Origin: Butyrivibrio sp. LB2008
Lineage (GTDB): Bacteria; Bacillota; Clostridia; Lachnospirales; Lachnospiraceae
Direction: 5' to 3'
Assembly: GCF_000621565.1 (NCBI RefSeq)
Contig: NZ_KK211307.1
Location: forward strand, 313,406-377,405
DNA length: 64,000 nt
Made by a program: the position numbers and the translations under genes. Positions 34,492 to 42,749 of this stretch are shown piece after piece; positions within the stretch are counted from its first letter, which is position 1; each line of letters begins with the position of its first letter. The notes beneath the pieces are model-generated. The model worked only from the letters and a program-made list of their open reading frames with translations, made no database searches and was not told the origin of the DNA.

Positions 34492-35235
34492 GTGAGTCAG
34501 TTAGTTACAATTAAAGGTACAAGGTCTGGCATTATTCTTGTTTTAGATCCCGAGATCGATTTTTCAACACTTATCACTGAAGTTGGCGAAAGATTCAAAG
34601 AAGCCTCTTCATTCCTTGGAAAAAATAAGATGGGTCTTATTATTAGAGGAAGAAAGCTTTCTGAGACTGAAGAAGATGAAGTTCTAAAGAGTATCAAAGA
34701 TAATTCAATGCTTACAATTTCATGTATTATCGACGAAGAGTCTGATATTCAAAGAAAGTTTGAAGACATCGCAGGTTCTGATGATAATGTTGCGCTCGAG
34801 ATTAATAACAGCAAGAGCAGTGATGCCGTAGTTAAAGCAGATCAGAATAATGCACTTATATATAAGGGCAGTTTGAGATCCGGGCAGGATATATCCTGCG
34901 AACAAAGTATTGTTATTTTAGGAGACGTTAAGCCGGGGGCTAACGTAATATCCTATGGAAGCATTTTTATTCTTGGCGAGCTTAGAGGCAATGCGTTTGC
35001 CGGAGCAGGCGGAGATAAAGATGCTGTAGTAATGGCACTTAATCTCAATCCTTTACAGGTCAGAATTGCGGATTCTATCGCAATATCACCTGAGTCAGAG
35101 AAAAGTGCCAAACTCAAACTTGGAAGAAAGAAATCTACTGCGGTAGAAAATGAGCCTGAAGTTGCATATATCGAAAACGGGCACATTGTAAAGAGTGTTT
35201 ACGGTTCTTCTTTTTTGAGACAATTTAATATGTAA
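34492..35235 (+). CDS. minC: Septum-site determining protein MinC
   Basis: A 247-residue MinC, inhibitor of FtsZ polymerisation. The N-terminal FtsZ-inhibitory domain (to about residue 100) is followed by the beta-helical C-terminal domain with IVILGDVKPGANVISYGSIF and LRGNAFAGAGGDKDAVVMAL, which binds MinD. The start is GTG at 34492. The next two genes are minD and minE. Confidence 0.93.
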   Translation: MSQLVTIKGTRSGIILVLDPEIDFSTLITEVGERFKEASSFLGKNKMGLIIRGRKLSETEEDEVLKSIKDNSMLTISCIIDEESDIQRKFEDIAGSDDNVALEINNSKSSDAVVKADQNNALIYKGSLRSGQDISCEQSIVILGDVKPGANVISYGSIFILGELRGNAFAGAGGDKDAVVMALNLNPLQVRIADSIAISPESEKSAKLKLGRKKSTAVENEPEVAYIENGHIVKSVYGSSFLRQFNM

Positions 35236-35247
35236 ACGGAGGAAACT

Positions 35248-36027
35248 ATGGGAGAAGTTATAGTTATAACATCGGGAAAAGGTGGTGTAGGTAAAACTAC
35301 AAGTTCCGCAAATATCGGAACAGGCCTTGCAAAGCTGAACAAGAAGGTTGTTCTTATTGATACAGATATAGGACTTCGAAATCTTGATGTTGTTTTGGGA
35401 CTTGAGAACAGGATTGTCTACAACCTTGTTGATGTTATTGAAGGTAACTGCAAGATTAAGCAGGCGCTTATCAGGGATAAAAGATATGAGACACTCTTTC
35501 TTTTGCCCGCCGCACAAACGAAGGATAAGACAAGCGTTACTCCTGAGCAAATGAAGAAGCTTACTGATGAACTCAAGCAGGAATATGATTATATTATTTT
35601 GGATTGTCCTGCAGGTATTGAACAGGGATTCAAGAATGCTATTGCTGGTGCTGACAGAGCACTTGTAGTCACAACACCTGAGGTATCGGCTGTAAGAGAC
35701 GCTGACAGAATCATCGGTCTTCTTGAAGCAAATGAGATTAAACAGACTCATCTCATAGTAAACAGACTTCGCCCTGATATGATAAAGAGAGGGGATATGA
35801 TGTCATCTGATGATGTTATCGATATCCTTGCCATCGAACTTATCGGTCAGGTTCCGGATGATGAGAATATAGTTGTTGCAACTAATAACGGAGAGCCACT
35901 TGTGGGGGATAATTCACTTGCCGGACAGGCATATATGAACATCTGTCGCCGTATTACAGGTGAACAGGTTCCTTTCCTTGACCTTGAGGCCAAGAAAGGA
36001 CTATTCTCATGGTTCAAGAAAAAGTGA
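35248..36027 (+). CDS. minD: Septum-site determining ATPase MinD
   Basis: A 259-residue MinD with deviant Walker A TSGKGGVGKTTSSANIG, DTDIGLRNLDVVLGLENR, DCPAGIEQGF and a C-terminal amphipathic helix (KKGLFSWFKKK) for membrane binding. It recruits MinC to the membrane; MinE drives its turnover. CGGAGG precedes the ATG. Confidence 0.96.
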   Translation: MGEVIVITSGKGGVGKTTSSANIGTGLAKLNKKVVLIDTDIGLRNLDVVLGLENRIVYNLVDVIEGNCKIKQALIRDKRYETLFLLPAAQTKDKTSVTPEQMKKLTDELKQEYDYIILDCPAGIEQGFKNAIAGADRALVVTTPEVSAVRDADRIIGLLEANEIKQTHLIVNRLRPDMIKRGDMMSSDDVIDILAIELIGQVPDDENIVVATNNGEPLVGDNSLAGQAYMNICRRITGEQVPFLDLEAKKGLFSWFKKK

Positions 36028-36042
36028 TAAGGGGGCAATATT

Positions 36043-36324
36043 ATGAAAATCACTGATTTTTTCAAAAAGAAATCTTCAAGTGATATAGCCAAGGATAGAC
36101 TGAAGCTTGTTTTGGTTTCAGACAGAGCATCTTGCTCACCTGAGCTCATGCAAAAAATCAGAAGCGATATCATAGAAGTGCTTTCGAAATATGCTGAGAT
36201 TGACAAAGAGGGGATTGATATCAATATTACTAATCTTGATGCTGAAGATAACGGTGGTAAATCAGCTCCGGCTCTTTACGCCAATATTCCTATCAAGAAT
36301 ATGAATCACAATTCTAAACTTTGA
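36043..36324 (+). CDS. minE: Cell-division topological factor MinE
   Basis: A 93-residue MinE. The N-terminal helix (MKITDFFKKKSSSDIAKDRLKLVLVSDR) binds membrane and MinD; the C-terminal part is the dimerisation domain. Its presence indicates an oscillating Min system rather than the DivIVA-type system of Bacillus. A terminator follows. Confidence 0.93.
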   Translation: MKITDFFKKKSSSDIAKDRLKLVLVSDRASCSPELMQKIRSDIIEVLSKYAEIDKEGIDINITNLDAEDNGGKSAPALYANIPIKNMNHNSKL

Positions 36325-36336
36325 CCGGCATTTTTT

Positions 36337-36373
36337 AGCCCGTGAATTCTAGATGAATTTTCACGGGCTTTTT
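36337..36373 (+). terminator. Terminator after minE
   Basis: The stem AGCCCGTGAA with TTCACGGGCT is followed by a T-run. Confidence 0.88.
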
Positions 36374-36404
36374 ATTATGCCTTAATAATGTATAATCTTT
36401 TTTG

Positions 36405-36413
36405 TGATATAAT
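36405..36413 (+). promoter_or_regulatory. Extended -10 promoter of the MarR gene
   Basis: TGATATAAT is a TGn-TATAAT extended -10 element without a recognisable -35 box, about 40 bases before the start codon. Confidence 0.4.
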
Positions 36414-36455
36414 GATATCTGATTTAATAGTATAAAATTTTATTTGGAGATGGTT

Positions 36456-36899
36456 ATGAATAATAAAAAAGATAATTATGATCCTTTAAAACTTGAAAAT
36501 CAGTTGTGTTTTCCTTTGTATGCATGTTCTAAAGAAATCATAAGAAAATACAAGCCGTATTTAGATGATATCGATCTTACTTATACGCAGTACATCACAA
36601 TGATGGTTATGTGGGATAAGAAGAGCGTCAATGTTAAGACTCTTGGTGAATGCCTTTTTCTTGATTCGGGAACACTCACACCTGTTCTTAAGAAGCTTGA
36701 AAGTAAGGGCTATATAACAAGAGAAAGATCTGAAAAAGATGAGAGAAATCTTGTCGTTTCTATCACCGATTCCGGTATGAAGCTTCGCGACAAGGCGATT
36801 GACATTCCGCAGAAAATTGGTAGCTGTGTAATGCTCACACCTGAAGAGGCTAAAATTCTTTATAATCTTTTACATAAGATTATTGGTAATGTTAGATAA
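36456..36899 (+). CDS. MarR-family regulator, OhrR type
   Basis: A 147-residue winged-helix repressor. Residues 16-20 (QLCFPLY) place Cys18 at the peroxide-sensing position of OhrR; the wing carries the conserved RERSEKDERNLVVSIT and the recognition part DSGTLTPVLKKLESKGYI. OhrR derepresses when this Cys is oxidised by organic peroxide. No ohr or peroxidase gene is adjacent. Only GGAG at 36446-36449 gives sound spacing, which fixes the ATG at 36456. Confidence 0.85.
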   Translation: MNNKKDNYDPLKLENQLCFPLYACSKEIIRKYKPYLDDIDLTYTQYITMMVMWDKKSVNVKTLGECLFLDSGTLTPVLKKLESKGYITRERSEKDERNLVVSITDSGMKLRDKAIDIPQKIGSCVMLTPEEAKILYNLLHKIIGNVR

Positions 36900-36905
36900 T
36901 CATTA

Positions 36906-36933
36906 TTGTTTTTTTACAGAGAAGGAATATAAT
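36906..36933 (+). promoter_or_regulatory. Candidate promoter of the metal-sensor gene
   Basis: TTGTTT (36906-36911), 16-base spacer, TATAAT (36928-36933). The predicted start is close to the left arm of the inverted repeat at 36946. Confidence 0.4.
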
Positions 36934-36945
36934 TAAGTTTGGAAA

Positions 36946-37001
36946 AAATATATGTAGATTTATTTTTCATGAAAGTTAAAAAAATAACAATACATATATT
37001 T
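36946..37001. repeat. 11-bp inverted repeat in the leader of the metal sensor
   Basis: AAATATATGTA (36946-36956) is the exact reverse complement of TACATATATTT (36991-37001), with a 34-base spacer. It could be paired operator half-sites or an RNA stem just before the ribosome-binding site GGAGG. CsoR-family operators are usually GC-tract palindromes, so the link to the encoded regulator is weak. Confidence 0.45.
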
Positions 37002-37014
37002 ATTTGGAGGTTTT

Positions 37015-37305
37015 ATGAGTTCTCATACCCATAAACATCATCATGACCCTGAGAAGATGAAGGCTATAGTTAACAGACTTTCCAAGGCAATCGGACACCT
37101 TGAGTCTGTTAAGAGAATGGTTGAAGATGATAGGGATTGCACTGAAGTACTCGTACAATTGGCAGCTGTACGTGCAGCAATAAACGGAGCAGGCAAGGAG
37201 ATACTTAAAGAGCATATCAGCCACTGTATTGTCCATGCTGTTTCCGATGGTGATGAAGAGGCTATCGTTGAGTTAAATGATGCTATCGAGAAATTTATGA
37301 AGTAA
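37015..37305 (+). CDS. CsoR/RcnR/InrS-family metal-sensing repressor
   Basis: A 96-residue all-helical DUF156 repressor. The ligands are Cys42, His67 and Cys71, with the 25- and 4-residue spacing of copper sensor CsoR and nickel sensor InrS. A His-rich N-terminus (HTHKHHH) is more like the nickel/cobalt sensors RcnR and InrS. It lies 40 bases before the Ech [NiFe] hydrogenase genes, which favours a nickel response; metal identity is an inference. TTGGAGG precedes the ATG. Confidence 0.88.
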   Translation: MSSHTHKHHHDPEKMKAIVNRLSKAIGHLESVKRMVEDDRDCTEVLVQLAAVRAAINGAGKEILKEHISHCIVHAVSDGDEEAIVELNDAIEKFMK

Positions 37306-37345
37306 TGAGTTACTCGTGAGTATGTATGTGAAAGGGGCGAACACC

Positions 37346-39271
37346 TTGGCAAATCTATTGAATTTAGTTTATTTTCTTATTTTATTTCCCTTTTGTATGG
37401 CAATAATAATATCTATTTTTAAACACGCTAGTTTGTTTAGAAGCCTTCTTATTATGGCAGGTGGCTTTGCAATCATGGGTGTGGCTATTTATGTTGCCGT
37501 CAATGTTCTTATGTCCGGTGATACATCAAAATTTGTATATTTGGAACATCCGGAGATCCCTGAAAAGGTTATTCTCTGTGGGGAAGTCTTTTTGATGGGT
37601 CTTGTATGTTTTCTTAGTATTAAATACAAGAAGTATTATGCAATTATTTTTTCACTCGTGGGAACAATCCCTGTTCTATGGATGGATCTGACTCATAAAG
37701 CAGTTGAAGGAAATACTTGCCTTAGAATCGATACATTTGCTGCCGTAATGTATTTGATCGTTGGTTTTGTAGGTATTCTTATCTGTATCTACGCATCCGG
37801 TTACATGAAGGATTATCACCATCATCATACGGATGTTGAGGATCGTTCCGGATATTTCCTTGCGCTTATGTTTGTATTCCTTGGCGCAATGTTCGGACTT
37901 ATTTCTTCGGATAATCTTGGATTTATCTATTTCTTCTGGGAGATCACAAGTGTATGTTCATTCCTTATGATCGGATATACAAGAACAGAAGAAGCAGTAA
38001 ATAACTCATTCAGAGCTCTCTGGATGAATCTTTTCGGTGGATGTGGATTTGCAGCCGGACTCATGTATTGCAATATGGTTCTCGGCATCTCAAATTTGAG
38101 CCAGATTACACCGGGTGTTTCTGCTAAAATTATTATTCCCGTAACTTTATTTGCATTTGCGGCTCTTACAAAGAGTGCACAGTTCCCGTTCTCAAGATGG
38201 CTCTTGGGAGCGATGGTTGCGCCTACGCCTTCAAGTGCTCTTTTGCACTCTGCAACGATGGTTAAGATCGGCGTATATATGCTTATAAGACTTGCTCCTG
38301 TAATGTACGGAACTCTTACGGGAATCATGATCACAGTTATCGGCGGATTTACTTTCTTTGCGGCATCACTTCTTGCGATTACCGTAAGCGATGGCAAGAA
38401 GGTACTTGCTTATTCTACAATTTCCAACCTCGGTCTTATTACGGCATGTGCCGGAACAGGTACGACCGAAGGTGTTTGGGCTGCAGTAATGCTCGTTCTG
38501 TTTCATGCAGTTTCTAAGTCACTTTTGTTCCAGACAGTCGGAGATATCGAGAACTGTATGGGAAGCCGTGATATTGAGGATATGCATGGACTCATAATCA
38601 AACTTCCCAGACTGGCATTTATCATGATAATCGGTATTTGCGGAATGTTCATGGCACCGTTTGGAATGCTTGTTTCCAAGTGGGCTGCTCTTAAATCATT
38701 CGTAGATTCCGGTTCTGTTTGGCTTGTTCTTTTCCTTGTTTTCGGATCGGGAAGTACGCTTTTCTACTGGGCAAAATGGCTTGGTAAGATCTGTGCGGTT
38801 ATTCATCAGTCATTCGAACTTGAAGATATAACTCCCAGAAGTGAGATGGTATCTATTTTCCCTCTCACAACAATGATAGTTGTTATGTGTTTTGCATTCC
38901 CCTGGATGTCCGGAAATATGATCCAGCCTATTCTCGATGAGGCATATCATACAAATATTCCTGATGTTATCGGTGGAAGCGACGTTATTATCATGATGAT
39001 CATGGTCGCAATGGTATTTATGATCCCTATCGGTTCCAGATTCCTGTCAATCGGTAAGAACAGTAAGATGACAATGTCTTATGTAGCCGGTGTAAATGCG
39101 GGAGATGACAGACATTATATCGATTCTTTTGGCAAAGAAAGGGCACTTTACATGTCTAACTGGTACATGGATGAGATCTTTGGTGAAAAGAAATTCCTTA
39201 GACCATGTATTTATGTTGCGGCCGTTTTAGTTGCGGTTATGCTTATTGTTGTAGTCGGAGGTGCTATCTGA
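37346..39271 (+). CDS. echA: Ech-type hydrogenase membrane subunit EchA (NuoL-like)
   Basis: A 641-residue proton-channel subunit homologous to NuoL/MrpA, with about 16 membrane spans. The core has FFWEITSVCSFLMIGYTR, KSAQFPFSRWLLGAMVAPTP (conserved Lys) and STISNLGLI. It should pump ions during ferredoxin-dependent H2 evolution. The start is probably TTG at 37346: AAAGGGG lies 8 bases upstream, whereas the longer GTG start at 37316 lacks a good site. The gene order matches echABCDEF. Confidence 0.9.
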   Translation: MANLLNLVYFLILFPFCMAIIISIFKHASLFRSLLIMAGGFAIMGVAIYVAVNVLMSGDTSKFVYLEHPEIPEKVILCGEVFLMGLVCFLSIKYKKYYAIIFSLVGTIPVLWMDLTHKAVEGNTCLRIDTFAAVMYLIVGFVGILICIYASGYMKDYHHHHTDVEDRSGYFLALMFVFLGAMFGLISSDNLGFIYFFWEITSVCSFLMIGYTRTEEAVNNSFRALWMNLFGGCGFAAGLMYCNMVLGISNLSQITPGVSAKIIIPVTLFAFAALTKSAQFPFSRWLLGAMVAPTPSSALLHSATMVKIGVYMLIRLAPVMYGTLTGIMITVIGGFTFFAASLLAITVSDGKKVLAYSTISNLGLITACAGTGTTEGVWAAVMLVLFHAVSKSLLFQTVGDIENCMGSRDIEDMHGLIIKLPRLAFIMIIGICGMFMAPFGMLVSKWAALKSFVDSGSVWLVLFLVFGSGSTLFYWAKWLGKICAVIHQSFELEDITPRSEMVSIFPLTTMIVVMCFAFPWMSGNMIQPILDEAYHTNIPDVIGGSDVIIMMIMVAMVFMIPIGSRFLSIGKNSKMTMSYVAGVNAGDDRHYIDSFGKERALYMSNWYMDEIFGEKKFLRPCIYVAAVLVAVMLIVVVGGAI

Positions 39272-40140
39272 TGAATAGTTATATGATCGTAAAAGCTTTA
39301 ATATATATTCTTTTGGCACCTTTCATAGGTGGACTTCTTTCGGGAATCGACAGGATCTTTTCCGCGCGTATGCAGGGAAGACAAGGTCCGCCTCTTTTTC
39401 AGCCTTTTTATGATGTATTCAAGCTGATGAGTAAGCAGACCACCGTTGTTAACAGTATTCAGGTGTTGTTTGTTACAAGTTATCTTGTATTTACTATTTT
39501 TACAGGTGCGTTATTTTTTGCAGGCGGAGATATGCTTCTTGTATTCTTTGCGTTGTCTATGTCTGAAGTAGTTATGGTCCTTGCAGCTTTTTCTACAAAC
39601 GGACCTTACAGTATCATGGGCGCACAGCGTGAATTGTTACAGATGATGTGCTACGAGCCCATGACACTTCTTGTTGCGATCGGTTTCTATTACGCAAACG
39701 GAAGCTTCATGGTCAGTGAACTTGCAAGAGCTGAGGTTCCTGCTATTGTACAGATTCCCGGTTTCTTTATCGGATTTGTATTCATACTTTTGATCAAACT
39801 CAGGAAATCACCTTTTGATCTCAGTACTTCACATCATATGCATCAGGAGATGGTAAAAGGTCTTACAACCGATCTTTCCGGAGGAAACCTTGCACTTGTT
39901 GAAATTGCAGAATGGTATGATGTTGTACTTATGATGGGTATTGTTGGAATGTTCTTCATTACATCCGCACCTATCAGTATACTTTGGGCAGTTATCGCAT
40001 GTTCTGTTGTATTTTTCCTTGAGACACTTATCGATAACCTGTTCCCGAGAGTTAAGTACTTGACCATGATTAAGGTTTCCTGGTCGGTAATATTGGTTTT
40101 TGCAGGTACAAATTTGCTTATTCTTAATGTTTTGAAATAA
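39271..40140 (+). CDS. echB: Ech-type hydrogenase membrane subunit EchB (NuoH-like)
   Basis: A 289-residue NuoH/HyfC-like membrane protein that links the channel to the catalytic arm. Motifs: GIDRIFSARMQGRQGPPLFQ, STNGPYSIMGAQREL and PFDLSTSHHMHQEMVKGL. The ATG shares its A with the echA stop (TGATG), so translation is coupled; GGAGGTG lies upstream. Confidence 0.92.
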   Translation: MNSYMIVKALIYILLAPFIGGLLSGIDRIFSARMQGRQGPPLFQPFYDVFKLMSKQTTVVNSIQVLFVTSYLVFTIFTGALFFAGGDMLLVFFALSMSEVVMVLAAFSTNGPYSIMGAQRELLQMMCYEPMTLLVAIGFYYANGSFMVSELARAEVPAIVQIPGFFIGFVFILLIKLRKSPFDLSTSHHMHQEMVKGLTTDLSGGNLALVEIAEWYDVVLMMGIVGMFFITSAPISILWAVIACSVVFFLETLIDNLFPRVKYLTMIKVSWSVILVFAGTNLLILNVLK

Positions 40141-40157
40141 GAAGAAGGGAAAGATCG

Positions 40158-40823
40158 ATGAAAATATCAAAATCACCATGGGTGTTACATTATGATGGAT
40201 CCAGCTGTAACGGCTGTGATATAGAAGTTCTGGCTACGATGACTCCTCTTTATGATGTGGAGAGATTCGGAATTATCAATACAGGTAATCCCAAGCATGC
40301 CGATGTGCTTTTGCTTACGGGTGGGATGAATGCGCAGACGGCACCTGTTGTAAGACAGCTATACAACATGATGCCCGATCCAAAGGTCGTTGTTGCTTGC
40401 GGAATTTGTGCATGTGACGGAGGAATCTTCAAGGAGTGCTACAACATTTTGGGAGGAGCCGACAAGATTGTTCCTGTCGACGTATATGTTCCGGGATGTG
40501 CCGTAAGACCTGAAGCGCTTATTCAGGGCGTTGTTAAGGCAGTTGGAATCCTTGAAGAAAAGAAGAAAAAATTAAAAGAGTCAATGAAGGCCGGATATTG
40601 TACTGTAGACTACAGCAAGATGGCTGTTCATATGACTGAGGAAGATTATAATCCCGCAGACCAGTATGATGCTGTTCTTACGGAAGAGGCACTTAGAGAA
40701 CAGGCAGAAGAGAAGATCAAAGCTTCCGCTAAGCCCGCTCCCAAGCCGGCGGCGCCCGCTACAGCTCAGAATGCGGCACCTGCTTCCGCATCAAATGCTG
40801 AGAAAGGAGACGATAAACAATGA
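40158..40823 (+). CDS. echC: Ech-type hydrogenase small subunit EchC (NuoB-like)
   Basis: A 221-residue protein carrying the proximal [4Fe-4S] cluster: SSCNGCDIEVLA, ACGICACDGGIF and VPGCAVRPEAL supply the cysteines. The typical subunit is about 150 residues. The extra C-terminal 65 residues end in an Ala/Pro/Lys-rich tail (KPAPKPAAPATAQNAAPASA), probably unstructured. It overlaps echD by 4 bases. Confidence 0.93.
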   Translation: MKISKSPWVLHYDGSSCNGCDIEVLATMTPLYDVERFGIINTGNPKHADVLLLTGGMNAQTAPVVRQLYNMMPDPKVVVACGICACDGGIFKECYNILGGADKIVPVDVYVPGCAVRPEALIQGVVKAVGILEEKKKKLKESMKAGYCTVDYSKMAVHMTEEDYNPADQYDAVLTEEALREQAEEKIKASAKPAPKPAAPATAQNAAPASASNAEKGDDKQ

Positions 40824-41152
40824 ATACCGAGTTTGTAAATGTTAGTCCCGAGAATATCATTGACGAGTCTCAGAAGCTTAAGTTTGCAGGATATCATCTT
40901 ATGCAGCAGTGTGCTACAAGAGTTCCGGATGCTTATGAACTTATTTATTCATTCGGAAAAGATCTTGAAGTAAAGCAGCTTAAGATAACTCTTCCAGAAG
41001 ATGATGAGATTTCAAGCATCACAAGTATTTTTCCTTGTGCATTTATTTATGAAAATGAGATGCATGATCTCTTTGGCGTTAAGATTAAGATGATAAATAT
41101 TGACTATGAAGGAAAACTCTATCGCACAGCTATAGAGACACCGTTCAAATAA
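40820..41152 (+). CDS. echD: Ech-type hydrogenase subunit EchD (NuoC-like)
   Basis: A 110-residue NuoC-like soluble subunit, with the conserved ending SITSIFPCAFIYENEMHDLF and the following FGVK. It lies between the small and large subunits, as in the Ech operon. It overlaps echC by 4 bases. Confidence 0.88.
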   Translation: MNTEFVNVSPENIIDESQKLKFAGYHLMQQCATRVPDAYELIYSFGKDLEVKQLKITLPEDDEISSITSIFPCAFIYENEMHDLFGVKIKMINIDYEGKLYRTAIETPFK

Positions 41153-41166
41153 TTGGAGGAACTGTA

Positions 41167-42246
41167 ATGTCTAACAGAAGTGTAATTCCATTCGGACCTC
41201 AACATCCGGTTCTTCCGGAGCCTATTCACTTGGATCTTGTTATGGAAGATGAGAAGGTGGTTGAGGCTATTCCTTCAATCGGATTCATCCACAGAGGTTT
41301 GGAGAAACTGGTTGATAAAAAAGATTTTAATGAGATGGTATATGTTGCAGAGCGTATCTGCGGTATCTGTTCTTTGGGACACGGTCTTGGTTATTCCGAG
41401 GCTGTAGAGCATATTATGGATATCGAGGTGCCTGCAAGAGCCAGATATATGAGAACTATCTGGTCTGAGCTTAGCAGAATTCATTCACATCTTCTCTGGC
41501 TCGGACTTTTGGCAGATGCTTTTGGATTTGAGAGTCTTTATATGGACTGCTGGAGACTTAGAGAGGAAGCTCTCGATATGTTTGAAGAGTCTACCGGAGG
41601 ACGTGTAATTTTCTCTGTTATGAAGATTGGCGGAATCAGGAGAGATGTCACAAACGATCAGCTCAAAGATTTTGACAACAGAATTTCCAAGATGGAAGAG
41701 GATCTCAAGGCTATTTCAAGACCTTTCCTTGAGGATGCTGCCGTACAGACAAGACTTAAGGGAGTCGGCGTATTAAGTGCAGAACAGGCAGATGCTCTCG
41801 GATGCACAGGCCCGTTCCTCAGAGCTAGCGGAATTGTAAGAGATATCAGATCTACAGGGTACTGCGCTTACGGCGATGTTAATTTTGAGCCCATCGTAAG
41901 CAGTGAAGGTGATTCATATGCACGTACATATTGCCGTATACAGGAGATTTTCCAGGCATTTGATATCATTCATCAGCTTATAGCAAAGATGCCCGAAGGT
42001 CCTATTGAGGCTCCCGTTAAGGGAATGCCGAACGGCGAATATATGATGAGAATTGAGCAGCCAAGAGGTGAAGCTCTTTACTACGTTAAGGCAAACGGAA
42101 CCAAGTTCATTGACAGAATGAGAGTTCGAACACCTACTTTTGCAAACCTTTCAGGTCTCGTAGAGATTCTTAAAGGCTGCGATCTTGCTGATGTTCCGAT
42201 TCTTGTACTTACGATCGATCCTTGTATCAGTTGTACAGAGAGATGA
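41167..42246 (+). CDS. echE: Ech-type [NiFe] hydrogenase large subunit EchE
   Basis: A 359-residue catalytic subunit (NuoD-like). The four nickel ligands are in ERICGICSLGH near residue 60 and in DPCISCTER at the very C-terminus. The protein ends three residues after the last Cys, so there is no C-terminal peptide for a HycI/HyaD-type protease to remove. It evolves H2 from reduced ferredoxin with ion translocation. GGAGG precedes the ATG at 41167. Confidence 0.95.
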   Translation: MSNRSVIPFGPQHPVLPEPIHLDLVMEDEKVVEAIPSIGFIHRGLEKLVDKKDFNEMVYVAERICGICSLGHGLGYSEAVEHIMDIEVPARARYMRTIWSELSRIHSHLLWLGLLADAFGFESLYMDCWRLREEALDMFEESTGGRVIFSVMKIGGIRRDVTNDQLKDFDNRISKMEEDLKAISRPFLEDAAVQTRLKGVGVLSAEQADALGCTGPFLRASGIVRDIRSTGYCAYGDVNFEPIVSSEGDSYARTYCRIQEIFQAFDIIHQLIAKMPEGPIEAPVKGMPNGEYMMRIEQPRGEALYYVKANGTKFIDRMRVRTPTFANLSGLVEILKGCDLADVPILVLTIDPCISCTER

Positions 42247-42282
42247 TCGCATTCATGAACACAGCACAGATAGGAGATTGAA

Positions 42283-42744
42283 ATGGCATTTGTTAGTTTT
42301 AAAAATACAATTATAAAAAACCTTTTTTCAAAGCCATATACAAGAAAAACCGAGAAAGAGTTTCCTGAAGGAACAAGAGGACATGTTGAGAATGATATGG
42401 ACCTCTGCATTCTTTGCGGTCTTTGCTCTATAAAATGTCCTACTCACGCCATCACAGTTGATAAGGCTGAGAAGACATGGAACATCAGACCAATGAGCTG
42501 TATCCAGTGCAGATGCTGCGTGGACAGCTGCCCTAAGAAATCTCTTTCTATGGGAACAAGATTCCAGGAACCCGGCAGTGAAAAGGTTGTTAAGTCATTT
42601 AAGCAGTCCGAGAAGGCTATTGCCGCTCAGGAAGCTCTTATGAAGGCAGCAAAAGAAAGAGCGGCTGCCGCAGCCAAGGCTAAGGCTGAAAAAGAAGCTC
42701 AGGAGAAAGCTACGCAGGAAAATCCTGCAGAAAACAACAAATAA
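42283..42744 (+). CDS. echF: Ech-type hydrogenase ferredoxin subunit EchF
   Basis: A 153-residue subunit with two [4Fe-4S] motifs, CILCGLCSIKCP and CIQCRCCVDSCP, which carry electrons from ferredoxin to EchC. After residue 105 an Ala/Lys/Glu-rich helix-forming tail is appended (AAAKAKAEKEAQEKA). The typical polyferredoxin subunit lacks it. It ends the structural genes; hypF follows 5 bases later. Confidence 0.92.
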   Translation: MAFVSFKNTIIKNLFSKPYTRKTEKEFPEGTRGHVENDMDLCILCGLCSIKCPTHAITVDKAEKTWNIRPMSCIQCRCCVDSCPKKSLSMGTRFQEPGSEKVVKSFKQSEKAIAAQEALMKAAKERAAAAAKAKAEKEAQEKATQENPAENNK

Positions 42745-42749
42745 AAATA

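Noticed and set aside
37316..37345. A GTG-started longer EchA.
   Set aside because: AAAGGGG within this stretch is correctly spaced for TTG at 37346, where the hydrophobic N-terminus begins.
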